Shown piece after piece: positions 63,162-64,000 of a stretch of 64,000 nt of DNA. The notes below the pieces were generated by a model, which saw only the letters and a program-made list of their open reading frames with translations, was not told where the DNA came from and made no database searches. Source of the DNA: Streptomyces sp. NBC_01471 (lineage in GTDB: Bacteria; Actinomycetota; Actinomycetes; Streptomycetales; Streptomycetaceae); assembly GCF_041438865.1 (NCBI RefSeq), contig NZ_CP109450.1, positions 2,831,001 through 2,895,000 of the forward strand. The letters are read 5' to 3'. The position numbers and the translations under genes are program-made. The stretch's first letter is position 1; the number at the start of each line of letters is the position of its first letter.

Positions 63162-64000
63162 ATGACGGAACTGCGCTCCCCGAAGAAGCGGCGCCGAGGA
63201 CGCGGGGCGAAGTCGCCGGGCGCCGACAAAACAGCGGAAGACCGGCGCGAAGCAGCGTCTCCGGAAGCACCGCCTGCACCGCCTGCACCGCCTGCACCAG
63301 CGGACCCAGCAGACCCGCAGAAAACAGGAGAAGAACCAACAACACCAGAAGCAGAGGACACACAGGACCCGCAGGAGTCGCAGGACCCTCAGGGTTCTGG
63401 GGACCCGCAGAACGCTCCCGACCCGGAGCAGCCGCCAGGTGTCACGCCCGCCGAGGCCTTCGACATGCTCTACGTGCGGGCCGCGTCAGGTCTCGTACAC
63501 CAGACGTATCTGCTCACCGGGCGCCGCCGCCTCGCCAGGGAATCGGTCGAGCGCGCGTTCCACCTGGCCTGGCAGAGGTGGCCGGAGGTCGCGACGGACC
63601 GCGACCCGGCGGGCTGGGTACGGGCGGCGGCGTACGAGTACGCGATGTCGCCCTGGCGCCGGACGAGCCGCAGGCGCGGGCAGGCCGACCGCCGGGCCAC
63701 GGATCCCGCACAGATTCCGCTGCGGGACGCCGTGCTCCGCTTGCCGCCCGCCTACCGGCGCACGCTGCTGCTCTACGACGGGCTCGGTCTCGACCTCCCC
63801 GAGACCGCGGCCGAAACAGAGGCGAGCACACCCGCGGCCGCGAACAGGCTGCTGTACGCGCGGGCTGCCGTGGCCCGGGCCCTGCCCGATCTGGAGGAAC
63901 CCGGACTGCTCCGCGAACATCTGGGGGTCCTCACCCTGACGGGCCCCGAAGCCACCCTCCCGGAGCCCCGCACCGTACGGACGGGGAGCGAGCGCCGGAC
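63162..64000 (+). CDS. Sigma-70-like protein (truncated at window end)
   Basis: The frame opens with ATG at 63162 and stays open to the window's end, so at least 279 codons. The first 85 residues are low-complexity: a basic start (ELRSPKKRRRGRGAKSPGAD), then PPAPPAPPAPAD and Gln/Asp/Pro-rich repeats. From about residue 90 it reads AEAFDMLYVRAASGLVHQTY, LLTGRRRLARESVERAFHLA and WQRWPEVATDRDPAGWVRAA, which is the sigma region 2 pattern of SigE-like ECF proteins. LPPAYRRTLLLYDGLGLDLP follows, like region 4. It is probably a sigma-like regulator; its C-terminus is not seen. Confidence 0.75.
   Translation, partial: MTELRSPKKRRRGRGAKSPGADKTAEDRREAASPEAPPAPPAPPAPADPADPQKTGEEPTTPEAEDTQDPQESQDPQGSGDPQNAPDPEQPPGVTPAEAFDMLYVRAASGLVHQTYLLTGRRRLARESVERAFHLAWQRWPEVATDRDPAGWVRAAAYEYAMSPWRRTSRRRGQADRRATDPAQIPLRDAVLRLPPAYRRTLLLYDGLGLDLPETAAETEASTPAAANRLLYARAAVARALPDLEEPGLLREHLGVLTLTGPEATLPEPRTVRTGSERR

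Overview
The window is high-GC actinobacterial DNA, almost certainly from a Streptomyces chromosome. Codon third positions are strongly G/C biased. Many genes start with GTG, and the right-hand two thirds is a familiar Streptomyces core block (sdhCDAB, rocD, trpS, mdh, folD, purN-purH, a DprE1/DprE2 locus). I see no tRNA, rRNA, CRISPR array or intact insertion sequence.

Left part (about 1.5-23.3 kb): a dithiolopyrrolone (holomycin/thiolutin-type) antibiotic gene cluster, recognised by its gene set as known from the Streptomyces clavuligerus hlm cluster. A minus-strand operon at 10.8-3.9 kb encodes a Cy-A-PCP NRPS whose adenylation pocket reads as a cysteine code, a GMC oxidoreductase, a thioesterase and an acyl-CoA dehydrogenase. 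Divergent from it is a PPC-decarboxylase-like flavoprotein. At the left edge is a CxxC dithiol oxidase (self-protection and disulfide closure), facing a cupin and an XRE-cupin regulator. To the right are a RidA-like protein, a DAO-type FAD oxidase, an NPPY-type methyltransferase (candidate for the N-methyl that separates thiolutin from holomycin), an MFS exporter, a group II globin, a SARP regulator, a second methyltransferase, a thioesterase-like protein without its serine nucleophile, a degenerate half condensation domain, and a large LuxR (LAL) regulator. No N-acyltransferase is present in the window. Three operons share a dyad box fused to the -35 hexamer. A second operator type links the dithiol oxidase with the XRE-cupin gene. 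The LAL regulator and the FAD oxidase each contain a rare TTA codon, which suggests bldA control.

Middle (23.5-36.3 kb): small secreted and hypothetical genes, an orphan immunity-like gene, a GH20 hexosaminidase, OHCU decarboxylase, the sdhCDAB operon, a three-gene TetR operon with two perfect palindromic operators, and a family 5 solute-binding lipoprotein-like protein.

Right part (36.5-64 kb): envelope and housekeeping genes. These are a D-Ala-D-Ala carboxypeptidase, YihY and GtrA membrane proteins, a decaprenyl-phosphoryl-arabinose-type locus (UbiA transferase, PAP2 phosphatase, DprE1, DprE2), a 2H phosphoesterase, trpS, an ECF sigma factor, rocD, a glutathionylspermidine-synthase-like ligase with its small lipoprotein, a DMT transporter, a MocR regulator facing ahpD, a PEP-mutase-family enzyme, mdh, DUF3017-folD, an RDD protein, purN-purH, a PerM-like membrane protein, and a truncated sigma-like gene at the right edge.

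The most interesting material is in the antibiotic cluster: the coupled pair of catalytically broken NRPS-type proteins, the extra oxidase and Arg-less RidA pair, and the regulatory boxes. A broken YefM-YoeB toxin-antitoxin remnant lies at the cluster's left border.
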